Of a stretch of DNA of 64,000 bases, positions 10,523 through 21,188 are shown one piece after another. Made by a program: the position numbers and the translations under genes. The notes below the pieces were generated by a model. That model ran no database searches. It saw only the letters and a list, made by a program, of their open reading frames with translations, and was not told the DNA's origin. Numbering within the stretch: position 1 is the first letter of the stretch; every line of letters starts with the position of its first letter. Source of the stretch: Tribonema minus (Eukaryota; Sar; Xanthophyceae; Tribonematales; Tribonemataceae); assembly GCA_017506865.1 (NCBI GenBank), contig JAFCMP010000525.1, positions 1,116,001 through 1,180,000 of the forward strand, given 5' to 3'.

Positions 10523-13500
10523 TCCGACACCTCCTTGAGGTGCCCCAGCACCTCGCCCGTGCCCGCGAGCATGCTCGCCTCGTGGTACGCGACGCCGTTC
10601 TCCCGGCAGAAGGCTGCCACCAGCGCGTGCACCTGCGCGCAGCAGCGGCGGCGGCGGCGTTCGGGGGTGAGCAAGCGGACGTTGACGCAGTGCGTGGTGG
10701 TGGTGGTGGCGGCGGCGTATGTTGTTCAAAAATGCTTCTGTGGATGCGCACTGATGTTGTCGCAGCAGGTGTGAGTCAAGACGCGTGTGGCAAGCAGCGC
10801 GCGCGGGAGACGGGCATTCGAGGTGAGCACTGCGCGGTGCGTGTTGTTGCGCGCGTGGTCGAGGGGGCGACGGGCGGTGGGCATGCGGGCGCACGACAGC
10901 GCCTCTGCGCTCGCTCTGCGAGGCTGCAGGCGCAGTGCACGCGACATGGCTCAAATACATGCTGCAGAAGATGCTGCTGCTACAAAGCAACGGGGCAGCA
11001 ATGCTCAGATCCCTTGCAGCCGCACAAGACAAGTGGTGCAGGACGGGGACATGGTACACTTGAAGTTGGGAGTGGAGGCGCCGGCGCTCACCTTCTTGAG
11101 GTTGTGGCGCGGGATGGAAGGGAACAGGTGGTGGTCCACCTGGTACTGCAGCCCACCGCAGAACCAGTCGACAAAGAGGTTGGGCGACACGTTGCGCGTG
11201 GTGGTGACCTGCGGGGGGGGGGGGGGGGAACAGGGGGGTGGCAGTGCTCAGCAACGATAGATGCTTGGGTTGAGTACTTCTGTTGTCAGATGCAGGTGCT
11301 CGTAAAGGGCCGGGATTGCGCGGCCTGGGGTGGACTGGACGTGACGCTGCCTGACAGCGATGCACTGGGGCAGACCGAAAGAGGAGATCTGTGCTCAATC
11401 TGAGACGGTGCACTGCAGCGGTCCGCCAAGACGTACTCGGCACGAGGTGAAGCTGCAAATGCGCACGAGGCCCTTGCGGTCCAAGGAGCACCCGAGAGAG
11501 GGATCTGAGCCGATGGCGCCGCGCCGCGCGCACCTGCAGCTTCCAGAAGTCCGGGCGCGAGTCGGCGTCGTACGTCGCCATGCCGTTGTGCCCGAGGCCA
11601 AACACCAGCGCGAGCATGAAGCCGCACATCATCTGCGCCGCGAGGAAGAAGACCACCGCCTCCGCGGCGCTCAGCTGCGTCGCCAGCAGCGCACCGAACC
11701 ACGCGTAGTGCACGACCATGCCCGCCTGCTCCGCGCGCCGCAGTGGGAACACGCGCTTGGCGGCGTCGCTCCCCTTGGACTCCCACACGCCGCCCGCGAA
11801 GTCGAAGCAGAACGAGAGCGACTGCAGGAGCCACGAGACGCGCGCGATGAGGAGGATCGGGAAGTACAGCAGCGCCTGGTGGCGCACGAAGAAGCGCCCC
11901 GCCGCGGAGGCCTGCGCGGCGGACGCCATCTTGAGCGACCACGCGAGCAGCGGCATGGTGTCGATGTCGGGGTCGCCGTCGTGCGCGTCGGGGCACGACT
12001 CGTGGAGGTTCGGCACGGCGTGGTGCGTGTTGTGCTTGTTCTTCCACCACCCGACGCTGAAGCCCTGCGGGCGGCGGCGGCGGCGGCGGGGAGGAGGAAG
12101 TGGAGGCATCATGGATGCATCATGGCAAACGCGGCGCGCAGGTGCGAGTTTGCTGCCAGAGCCTACGCCCTGTCGCAGCGTGCATTATAGCCCTCGCTGA
12201 CAGACACACTGATTGACGCTACCAAACGGCAAAGCATGACGCGCGGCGGCGGCGGCGGCGCGCACCTGCGCGACGTTCCCCCAGAAGATCCCCGCGTAGT
12301 CCCCGTACGCGCGGTTCTTGAAGACCTGGTGGTGCAGGAAGTCGTGCGCGAGCCAGCCGCACTGCTGCCAGAACAGCGCCAGGAGGAACGCGCCGAGCAT
12401 GTGCACCGCAAACGAGTCGCTCAGGATCACGCACAGGCACCCCGCCGCCCAGATGGCCAGGTTGGATGAGCACTTCCACGCGTAGTACGCCTTGCTCGAG
12501 TTGAACATGCCCGCGACGACGAGCTTGCCGCGGAGGTCGCGGTAGGCCTTCTCGAAGTTGCGCTGCGCGCAGGGGAAGGGGGGGGGGGGGGTGAGTCGCG
12601 TGCGCTGACGAGTGGATAACATCAACAGGGAGTGCAGTGCGCAGCAATCTGCGGGCGCCTGCTGCAAGTGCACGTTTGGCGCGAAACAGGTTTACGGTGG
12701 AGTGCGCGGCGGCTGCGAGTATTTGCCACTGCAGGACACTGCTCTCGTGTGCTCGCATACATCATGCTATGACGAAGAACACCATCACGGCGCCTGCTGC
12801 AATGGACCTCGTGCATGCAGAGCTCATACCGTGACTTGCGCTGGTGCGCGCGGCGTCACCATTGGCATGCACAGGGGGCGCGGCGACCCATACTATCACT
12901 GAGCTCTGTCATACAGCAGACGGATGAATTACTGCTGCGTATGCCGCACTAGTGCCGCACATACACATATACGACATGGCTTGGGAGAAGCAGGCAGTTG
13001 AGGTGCCAGGGGGAGTCAACCGTGCGCAGGCCGGCTGGTGGCTATGATGTAGGTAGAAAGCACTGCATGGAATGAAAGCGACTGGATGCTGGCAGAGATG
13101 CCATTCAGTTTAAGGATGCGCGCCTGACCAGCACTACTCGAGCGCGAGGGCAACACTTTCGTTCAATAGATTCGATGATCTGACAGAATTGTGTTCACGG
13201 CGCAGAGAGTCTGCGTTGCTGCATGCTCTCACCTGTGCCAGTGGCTTGATTTCAATCGAAGGAGTATCCAGCTCTCCTATGTAAAACGGGTCCATGCTCT
13301 TGTAGGCGGATGGGGGGTGGAACGCTGCAAAAATGTCTGTAAAGTCGTCGCCAGCATGGGTAAATATGACATGGCCTCCGGGGTGGTCGTGCCAGCCGGA
13401 TACGTCGTAAACCTTGTCGTGAAATACCATCCAAGCATCCTCAGGGGTCCTGTGCCTTTGGACCTCCTGTCATGAGGGTACGGTGCGCAGATGGGCAGCA

Positions 13501-13957
13501 CGTGAGTGTCGCATACAGCCTTGCATGCAGTCGTTACTTGCAGAAGGCATGAAGGCTGTTGGCTAGGCAGCGGCAGCTTCATGCCAGCAGGAAACGGCTG
13601 GCTCCTTCCTTCGAAACAACTTTGACTTGAATGTCAGGCACTCGATGGCTCGCAGACAACACCAGCGTTACTGACGCCGCGGACGTATACGGAAAGCATG
13701 TGCCAGAAAGAGCAGTACCACACCAGTTGCGCTGTGCTGCCGCTTAGCTGGGTGCGTGATACCAATTTTGCTTGTACCAGGCTTCTGTCGCCATGGAAAC
13801 CAAGAGAAGAGGGTGTCGCTCCGCACAGAGCAGCATGTCGCAGCACACGAGATCGCGCTAAACTTGCCTCCAGGCTTATCTTCGTGCCAGACGCAGCGAG
13901 CTCCGCCCGTTTGGTGCTGGCGGGAGTCCATCGTACTTGTTCACCGCCTTTACCCAT
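10492..13957 (-). CDS. Cytochrome b5-fusion front-end fatty acid desaturase (delta-6-type)
   Basis: Six exons, all in phase 0: 13937-13957, 13233-13466, 12266-12562, 11534-12064, 11092-11208 and 10492-10632, giving 446 aa. The start MGKGG is the one typical of diatom delta-6 desaturases. The cytochrome b5 domain has HPGG at 35-38 and a second heme His near 57. The desaturase His boxes are HDFLHH (158-163), HNTHH (195-199) and QVDHH (384-388); Gln opening the third box is diagnostic of front-end desaturases. Several hydrophobic segments lie between the boxes. The protein ends in FPAM, as in diatom homologues. It probably inserts a double bond near the carboxyl end of C18 acyl chains in the ER for long-chain polyunsaturated fatty acids. 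Delta-8 or delta-5 specificity cannot be excluded. Exon 1 (21 nt) rests on the conserved start and a donor at CAA|GTACGA. Confidence 0.93.
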
Positions 13958-16502
13958 CTTGACTCCTGCGCACAGCTATCCACAGCGCGAGCACGAGCAG
14001 CAAGCCGGCAGAAGCTGAAGTCCGCGCCGCTCTGCTAGTGCTGTGAACTCCACAGTGTGAAGGCCAGTGCAGTGCAGTACGTGCAGGTGTGACTGCGGCC
14101 GGACCTTTGAGACTTCACTTGCATGACTCAGCGAACACAAGTTGATGTTGGGATCTTCAGAGAGAACGAGGCAAGGCGGTGGTGCGACAACTCCGAAGCA
14201 GAGTTGCCATGAGTGCCGCGCTTTAGTGAGGAGTCTCTCCCTCTCCATCCTGCATGCTGACGGATGATGAAGTCATTCATGTTGAGGTAACCAGAGATCA
14301 AGGCTAGGAGTATCTAGCGATGCCCATCTAGGCACATCCCTGCATCGAGGTCGCTTGTGCGTTCAAATCGTGTTTCGAATTACTCCTCTTTTCACTCAGT
14401 GAGAGCGTGTTCGCAATTGGTTGATGCCGTTACATCTGTAGCATTGAGTTTGCGTTCTTCACTCGTTGGTTTGCACTCATAGCCCGCTCTGGCCTGGCGA
14501 CGCAGCAAGCAGGGCAGGCTCATCAAGTCACGTCCACCACTGGCAAAGCTGGAGGCGCTCTATTGCATTGTGAATCTGCACAGTGACGCAGCTCAAGTGC
14601 GCACACGTAGTATCTGAAGATGCGCAGCTGCCTACCGATGCGCTCAGTCTGCTGAGGGGCATGGCGTCGGCGCCGGCGGTGCAGGCAGCGCTGAATTGCC
14701 CGCGCAGCCCTGTATACATCAGTCCGTGTAGGTGTGAATGCGGCGGCAGCGGTACGCAGTGCAGGCCATGCTGCGCACGGGCGCTGCCGGCGTGCTTGGT
14801 ACGTCGTTGTTCTGCAACAGCCTGTGTCGCAGTCTGTCCGGTGCGAGCGGCGTGCATGCGCGAGGACTCGGGAGCGAAAAAGTTTGTGTGAATGAGGAAG
14901 TGCACAGCCTGTGTGCGCCCAGCGCAGTGTGGGGCGCCAATGCATGGCCATGCGGGCCCATCACTTGAGATCAATTGAAAATGTGCTTTGACCGGCGCAC
15001 GTCCTTGACTAAGTCGATGCACTCGCTGAAGGGCGGCTGCATATGAAGCGCTGCAGTGGCGGCTGAGGGAGCACGCTGATGCGGCACCGTCTGCAAGCAC
15101 CAATGTAGCTTTGTCCATGTGCACAAGCACGGGCGTGGCTCAAGTGCAAACGCTCAGCTTAGTGGTTGGCCAAATCTGTGAGAGGTTGCACTGCCACCAG
15201 AGAAGTCACATTGCACAGCGCTGAGCAACGCTGTAGCCAAGGCCCACCTGCTGTTCTTGCGCGGCCGCTGGACTTATGCAGCTCTGCACAGCGCACTGCT
15301 GTCGCATGCGCATGTGCTGAAGGGTGCAGCCGCTTGCGTCTAGTGAAGCCTTTGCGCACTGATGACCGTCACCTCTTGCAGCCTCTGCTCTTGTCAGGGC
15401 TGTTACGCCTGTGCCTTGCCTGCACCAGTCTTTGTGTACATTCCCATGCATACTTGGATGGTTTCACGATTGCACTCGCGTGGCTGGGTGGCATCAGGCG
15501 TACACAGCATTGGTAGCGCACCGGATGTTGCTTCTAGTCTAGGCTGGCGTAGAAGGCCTTTTGTACACCTGCGCTGTCGTCGACGCAACACATGACTTGT
15601 GTTGTGTGAGTGGCATGCGCATGCTCTGCATAATGTTACTGTGGAGAATGAGCCGCTATATGGGTGGCATGCAACGTGGTCAAAACGTTGCATGGTCAAA
15701 ACTGCGCCTGGCAATTTTCCATTACAACAAAGCATTATCTCGTCGATGTATGGATGATTGTGAAGCATGCGCCACATAGAGACACCCCGCGCTTCCAAAG
15801 TGCTCGACAATGCCCTTCACAGAGTCTTCAGCGCCAGAAGCGCCTGGCTGATCCACAAACCAAAACCGTGCTGGTGTATGCTGTCGCCATGCTTCCAACA
15901 GCATGTGCCGGTGCCCTGCCCCTTGATGCTGCCAGCTTGAAATGACTTATTATTGAGTCATCATTTGTTTACAACACACGTATGAGCATGTAACTGAGCA
16001 CTGTTGCTGAGCTGAGCCTCACAGCACAGTATGTCGGGCAAATCTCAGCACTCTCGTCGTTGTATCACAGCGATTCATCACGCAGTCAGGACGAAGACAG
16101 GCGCCAATTCGCCGACTTGTGCCGGTCGTTGACAGCGCTACTGTATACACAACGTATGTGGTACTACGTAGCGCTGTGGCATGATGTTTTGACCGTCGGG
16201 GGTTTATTCCGGTAGGGGGGATATATTCTTCGAGTGGTTTCACAGGAAGGAAGGCGTTGCAGCAGGATACACAGGACGCCTTGCACGGCTGGAGTGAGCA
16301 GATACGTCGTACATACCAGAAAGCCCCGTCCCAGCACCTCACCGTCCTCTGCAAGGTCCGAGGGGAGCCAGGCTTCCACACACACATCAGAACAGTTGAG
16401 GGAGGAGACGCGAGGTCTGGCCTACCAGCAGCGCCAGTCAGGACAGTCTGCCCTGTGGTGTCACCTATCGCCTTTAAAACGTTTCAACAGCGAGGAGTAT
16501 CC
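13958..16502. other. Divergent spacer between desaturase and HSF genes
   Basis: No supported gene in 2.5 kb. Short open frames on both strands show no family features. The frame before the HSF start codon stays open back to about 16257, so an upstream exon or a longer N-terminus is possible. The two flanking genes point away from each other, so both promoters should lie here. Confidence 0.4.
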
Positions 16503-17144
16503 ATGGGAAGGCCACGCACGGCTCTGCCGAAGCTGCAGGCTTTGGCATCCGACCCGAACTGTCCATTCGTGATGTGGGTCAACTTCGGCAGGCCCCACTG
16601 CGCCGTGGCCATCAACATGAAGGGCCTGTCGGACACCATCAAGATATCCAAGCAGAGTGTCACTCGCACCCTCAACCTCTACAACTTCCAGAGGGTCGAC
16701 AAGTGGGCCAACAACACCCTGCCGGACACGGTGTACTTCTACCACCCCGGCTTCCAGCCAGAGAGCGACATCACCAAGATGGAGCGGCGCGATCAGCCCA
16801 AGTCGCGAGTCTGGAGGCCAAAGAAGAAGACAGAGCAGTCCGGCGCGGCGGCTGGCGCGGAGGGGGGGTCGCCGGGGGGCCTGGCCCCCCGGTCGGGGGA
16901 CGAGTCGGGGGCTGCGGGGGGCGGGGAGGGGGGCCTGCTGCCGGGCCTGCGCGGTGAGAGGCTGGGGAAACCGAACCTCACGGACAGCAGGCTGCGCAGC
17001 CTCGCGAGCGTCGCGCAGCGCGAGCGCGACGTCGCGAACGCGATGGCGATGCTCGACCACGAGAGCGCGCAGCAGCAGGCGCAGCAGCAGCAGCAGCAGC
17101 AGGCGCAGCAGCAGCAGCAGCAGCAGCAGGCGCAGCAGGTGTAG
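16503..17144 (+). CDS. HSF-type DNA-binding domain protein, intronless, with poly-Gln tail
   Basis: The frame gives 213 aa from the first ATG. Residues about 7-95 follow the heat-shock-factor DNA-binding domain: TALPKLQALASDPNCPFVMWV, then SVTRTLNLYNFQRVDK for the recognition helix and turn, and YFYHPGFQPE before a final KMERR. A Gly-rich linker follows. A helical stretch (LRSLASVAQRERDVANAMAM) could be a short coiled coil, and the tail is broken poly-Gln (CAG repeats). The canonical helix reads roughly FSSFVRQLNLYGFRK; here Phe and Gln at key DNA-facing positions are replaced (QSVTRTLN), so binding to classic heat-shock elements is doubtful. It likely acts as a nuclear transcription factor. 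HSF-like families are expanded in several stramenopiles, which fits a divergent member. Confidence 0.82.
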   Translation: MGRPRTALPKLQALASDPNCPFVMWVNFGRPHCAVAINMKGLSDTIKISKQSVTRTLNLYNFQRVDKWANNTLPDTVYFYHPGFQPESDITKMERRDQPKSRVWRPKKKTEQSGAAAGAEGGSPGGLAPRSGDESGAAGGGEGGLLPGLRGERLGKPNLTDSRLRSLASVAQRERDVANAMAMLDHESAQQQAQQQQQQQAQQQQQQQQAQQV

Positions 17145-18432
17145 CCAGCCCACACACATCCATCCATGCATGTATCCGTTTTTCCCGTGACTGCGTGCGC
17201 GGCGGCGCTGCCTGGCGCGTTTGCTGCGCCGGGCCGCGTGTGCGCGACTGGCCTGTCCGTCGTCCGTGTGCGTCAGGCGGGCCTGGAGAGGCGCGTGCGT
17301 TTTTCCATCAATGGCAATGTCGAAGGCTAGACACGGGTGTGTGTGGGTGACTGACTTTTGTGCTGCGATGCACCTGCAAGATGCTTGCTGAAGAACCTGA
17401 CCTGTGTTTGACTTGGTAGAGCGTGGCAAGCAGTTGCTTCTTTGCACTGCCTGGGAACTTTTGCTGCTTGTGTTTTGCTGCACAGGAGCATTGCAACAGC
17501 GGTAACGATTGTGTCCAGTGCTCGGAGCATGCCACGTGGGGTAGTGGAGTATGATTTGCACTGTATAGTGCTTCGTGAGGCTTCTTGTGGAAGCGCCACA
17601 AATGCAGCATATACACCCGCAGCAGCAGCAGCAGTTCCTACAGTAGGTCTCATTCGTACCACACTCCAAGACATCACCGGTGCTTGGCAATGTATGCAGG
17701 TTTGTGTCAGGGCATTTCCCCGCAGCTCAGGTGACGCTCCCACTTGCAATTTAGGCTTGTGCAGGTAGGGTTGGGCTCACAGGAGATGGAGTCGCACTCG
17801 CACTTTGCAGTTTGCACGGGGAAACGGCACAGATGTGCTGGTGTGCTCGTAATTCCGTAGGCTGCTCAATGCCTTTGAACGGGTGATTCCCGACGTGCCA
17901 TCAGGCCTGCCACATGTTAGCTGCATGTTGTGCAAAAGCCATGATGCCCATTGCAGAGCTGTACTGTCGTGTGGAGCCATGTTTGGGTCCTGCTGCCCCT
18001 ACATGTGCCATATGCGTAGAGTTCAGTGCCAGTACATACGACTTTAGGAGCTGAAAACACATCTCTGTCGGCAGCAACGACCTGGTAGCTGTATGCATTC
18101 TGTGATATGCTGCGTCATGTTGACACAGGGTACAGGATCAGCGATCTGTGTGTTGTTCACAAGTGTTCGATGGATCCATCGCCATTGCTAGAGGATCCAT
18201 TCTGAGGCAGCCTCCAGTGCAGCACACCATATCGACACTGTGGCGTTGTGTGTTCAACGCATCTACGATGTGTGTGAAAATCATGCACAAGAGAGGCTGG
18301 CTAAGAAGCATCAGCATCAGCACACTTGTAAATAACTGAGTGTGTGAGGGGGGGGAATTTGGAAAGGGCCCAACTGCCACTTCTTCAGTTGAGATTTTGC
18401 CTGCACTCGCAGTGCATGAGCGAGCGAGCGCC
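17145..18432. other. Spacer between HSF and PSF3 genes
   Basis: No supported gene. HSF 3' UTR and PSF3 promoter should lie here. Only short frames without family features are seen on either strand. Confidence 0.4.
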
Positions 18433-21188
18433 ATGGGCTCCTTCTTCGACATCGATGCGATATTGATGGAGGACGAGCGTGTGCCGTGCGTGTTTCTGGA
18501 AGAGGCAGTGGGCATGGGGATGCTGGATCCGTCCCAGGAAAACGAGGATCTGCCCAAGGGAGCCAATGTAAGCAGTTCTGCCGTGCTCACCAAGGCGCTG
18601 TGGGAGTGTTTTGATTGCAATGTGACACAGCAGCGCTTGCAAGCTTCACGTCGCCTGTGTGGCTCGTACCAGAGCCCGTCAGGCCGCTGCCAAAACAGTT
18701 AGTCAAGATGATTTGAGTGCTGACCATGGCATCACAGCAGAGCTCAGCCAGCCGTCTATGTAATGTACTTCAGCTGCTGTGTAACACGACCTGTCTCTCA
18801 CCCACGTCCTGAAGATCACCGATAGCTTCCATAGTGAGCACCCGGCACAGCCCTCAGGACGAAGCTCGCCGCTCAGATGCCCCATCTGTCAGCTTCGTCA
18901 ATGACAACCACTCTGATTCCTGCCCCAAATGAAGGCTCTGCAAGCACAGGACGCTTACGCTATGACTTTCAAATAGGAACCACGACACCCTTTGCAGTAT
19001 GGTAGCCAGCACTAATGCGTGTCTGACAATTCTTTGAGCGTCAGCATGCTGCAGCTGGGGGGTTGGCGGTTCCTTGATGTAAATGCACCGCTATACAATT
19101 GTTTATACTAGCACCGATCTTCATTTGTTCACGACTGCGGTCGACACATGGTGGCTGGGCGCAGGACAGGTGTCCAGCTCTGCGGGCGCCGGCCCGGTGA
19201 TGTCAGGCTGAGAGCTGACACCACCCCAGCGCGCGGCCAGCGCTGCGTCGTGCGTTGTGCGCTGCGCTGTCCTGTGCAAGGGCATGCAGAGGGCAGGCGC
19301 GCAACAACAACGCTGCCCCCTTGACACAGCCAGACCACAGCCGGAGGGGGCGTCTTTTGTCACACGCCGGGTGTGTATGCACAGTGATGTTTCAGAACCA
19401 GCTCAGTTGTGCCATCCTACGCGGGCCTCTGGATGGCGGAATTCACCCCAAGCGCTCGGCCACGCACCTGCGCACGAGCGGCGCAGAACGGATGCACGCA
19501 TCGCGCCTGGTCCTCCTACAGTTCCGCGTGCCGCCAGCCGCCTCCGCCCGCGCCTAACAGCTGTGTGATGTCCTACAGCGCCAATCACAGTTGCACTGTC
19601 AAACAGGGCTATGCGCCGCTATTGCCGTCACGGTGGTAGCATCGTGCAGGCCATTTCTGAGCACTGGTGCCTGAAGCAGCGTGCTCACTGCCACGGGCAG
19701 AGCTGCAGCTGCGGCCCTCGCCGGCACTGACGCCACACACGCATACTGCTCATCTACACGTATACTCCAAAGTACTTTCATGTGCATCAGCATTCCATGC
19801 AGCGACGGAACGCTGCTGACACTGCGCCCTGCGCCGCTGCAGGTGGAGCTGCCGCTGTGGCTGGCGCGCTCGCTGGCGCCGCGCGGTGCGGTGCAGGTGC
19901 GGCAGCCGCGCCACTACGGCGAGCTGTTCCGCGAGCGCCTCGGCGCGGGCGCGGGCGCGGTGGACCTGCGCGACGCCAGCCCTCACTACTACCAGGTATG
20001 TATGTATGTGTGGTGCAAACCCTTGCGTTAGGGTTTGGGAGCTGTTCCGCGAGCGCCTCGGCGCGGGCACGGTGGACCTGCGCGACGCCAGCCCGCACTG
20101 CTACCAGGTAGTATGTGTGTGGTGCCAAACCCTGGTGTTAGGGTTTGGGGTGAGCGGGCGCTGAGCGGTGGAGTTGGGCGTTTGTAGCCTCGCTTGCGTG
20201 TATGAAGGGGTATCTGATGACAATTGCACCGGAGGCTGAGGGCGCCTTTCCCGTTGGCTTGGCGTGCGTTCATTGTGTGCATATATGGGGCGGCATCACA
20301 CGTTCCCCTGCTGCAAGCTGAATTATCATGTATGCGGCACATGGGAAGCGCGCGTGCCAATGCAAATTGACGCCGCAGCCATGCAGCCACACGACAGCAA
20401 CGAGCGCCCTGCTCTCAGTACATCGGCGCCTTTGCTCGAAGAGCAGAGACTCCCGCCAGTGTTGACTAGTGTTGGAATATTGGTAGTTCAAGAAGAGCTC
20501 AGGATCTTTTGCAGGTTGGAAGCACTGATTCACACCAAGTTGCTCTTGGAAGCTTCTTTGCAAGTTCTGGCAGGTTCTGTCATCTTCTGAGGAAGTTTGT
20601 GTCCCCACGCGACGGGAAGCAATTGTGTTTGCAGGGTTTGGTGTAATGATCACTTCTCTCTTTACGCACTCCAGCTCTTCCACTTTCCTCTGCTGCTGTG
20701 CATTGGCAACGATTGCCTGCCTGCATACCCAGCTTTCCAACCAAGTACGCAGCACTCACTCATGTATCCGCCGCTCCCGCCGCGCGACGCGCCCTCCCCC
20801 AACATGGCGCGGCATCTGACACCAAAACCTCAAACCCTAACCTCAAGTCGTAATCCCGACCCCGCAACTGCGCGCGCAGGTCGGCGGCATGCTCGCGCGC
20901 CTCACGAACGACACGTCGCTCGAGCGCCTCCTCCTCGACACGTTCGTCGGCGAGCGCTTCGCGCGCCTCCTCGACACGGCGCTCAACAGCGCCGGCGCGG
21001 ACATTGCCGCGTTCACGCGCGCGCTGCCCGCGAGCGAGCGCCGCCTCTTCGACGCGGGCTTCGGCGCGCGCGGCGAGTACGCACGCTGGAAGAGCCGCGA
21101 GCACACGGCGGTGCGCGCGTCGCGCCTCGCCGGCAGCGGCGGCGGCGGCGCGGCGGCGCCCGAGGCGAAGCGCGCGCGGCACACGTGA
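18433..21188 (+). CDS. PSF3: DNA replication complex GINS subunit PSF3
   Basis: Three exons, all phase 0: 18433-18567, 19843-19995 and 20880-21188, giving 198 aa, within the usual PSF3 range. Exon 1 carries FFDIDAILMEDERVPCVFLE, matching the PSF3 N-terminus with its D-D-I-L-M pattern. Exon 2 starts VELPLWLARSL and continues to VDLRDASPHYY, the conserved B-domain/A-domain link. Exon 3 has the helical LLLDTFVGERFARLLDTALN and ends in a basic tail (KRARHT), as in animal and plant PSF3. GINS (SLD5-PSF1-PSF2-PSF3) joins CDC45 and MCM2-7 to form the replicative helicase in the nucleus. The end of exon 2 and its donor are duplicated just downstream in the intron. The start is fixed by the conserved N-terminus. 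Confidence 0.93.
19921..20150. repeat. Tandem duplication of PSF3 exon 2 end plus donor
   Basis: Copy 1 (19921-20038) contains the last 75 bases of exon 2, the donor at CAG|GTATGT and the start of the intron. Copy 2 (20039-20150) repeats all of this with a few changes, including a donor at 20107. Use of the second donor would read into a stop in the retained intron part, so copy 2 is probably unused. Confidence 0.93.

Noticed and set aside
16257-16502. Upstream extension of the HSF frame
   Set aside because: The frame is open but has no ATG before 16503 and no HSF-like sequence; kept only as a possibility.
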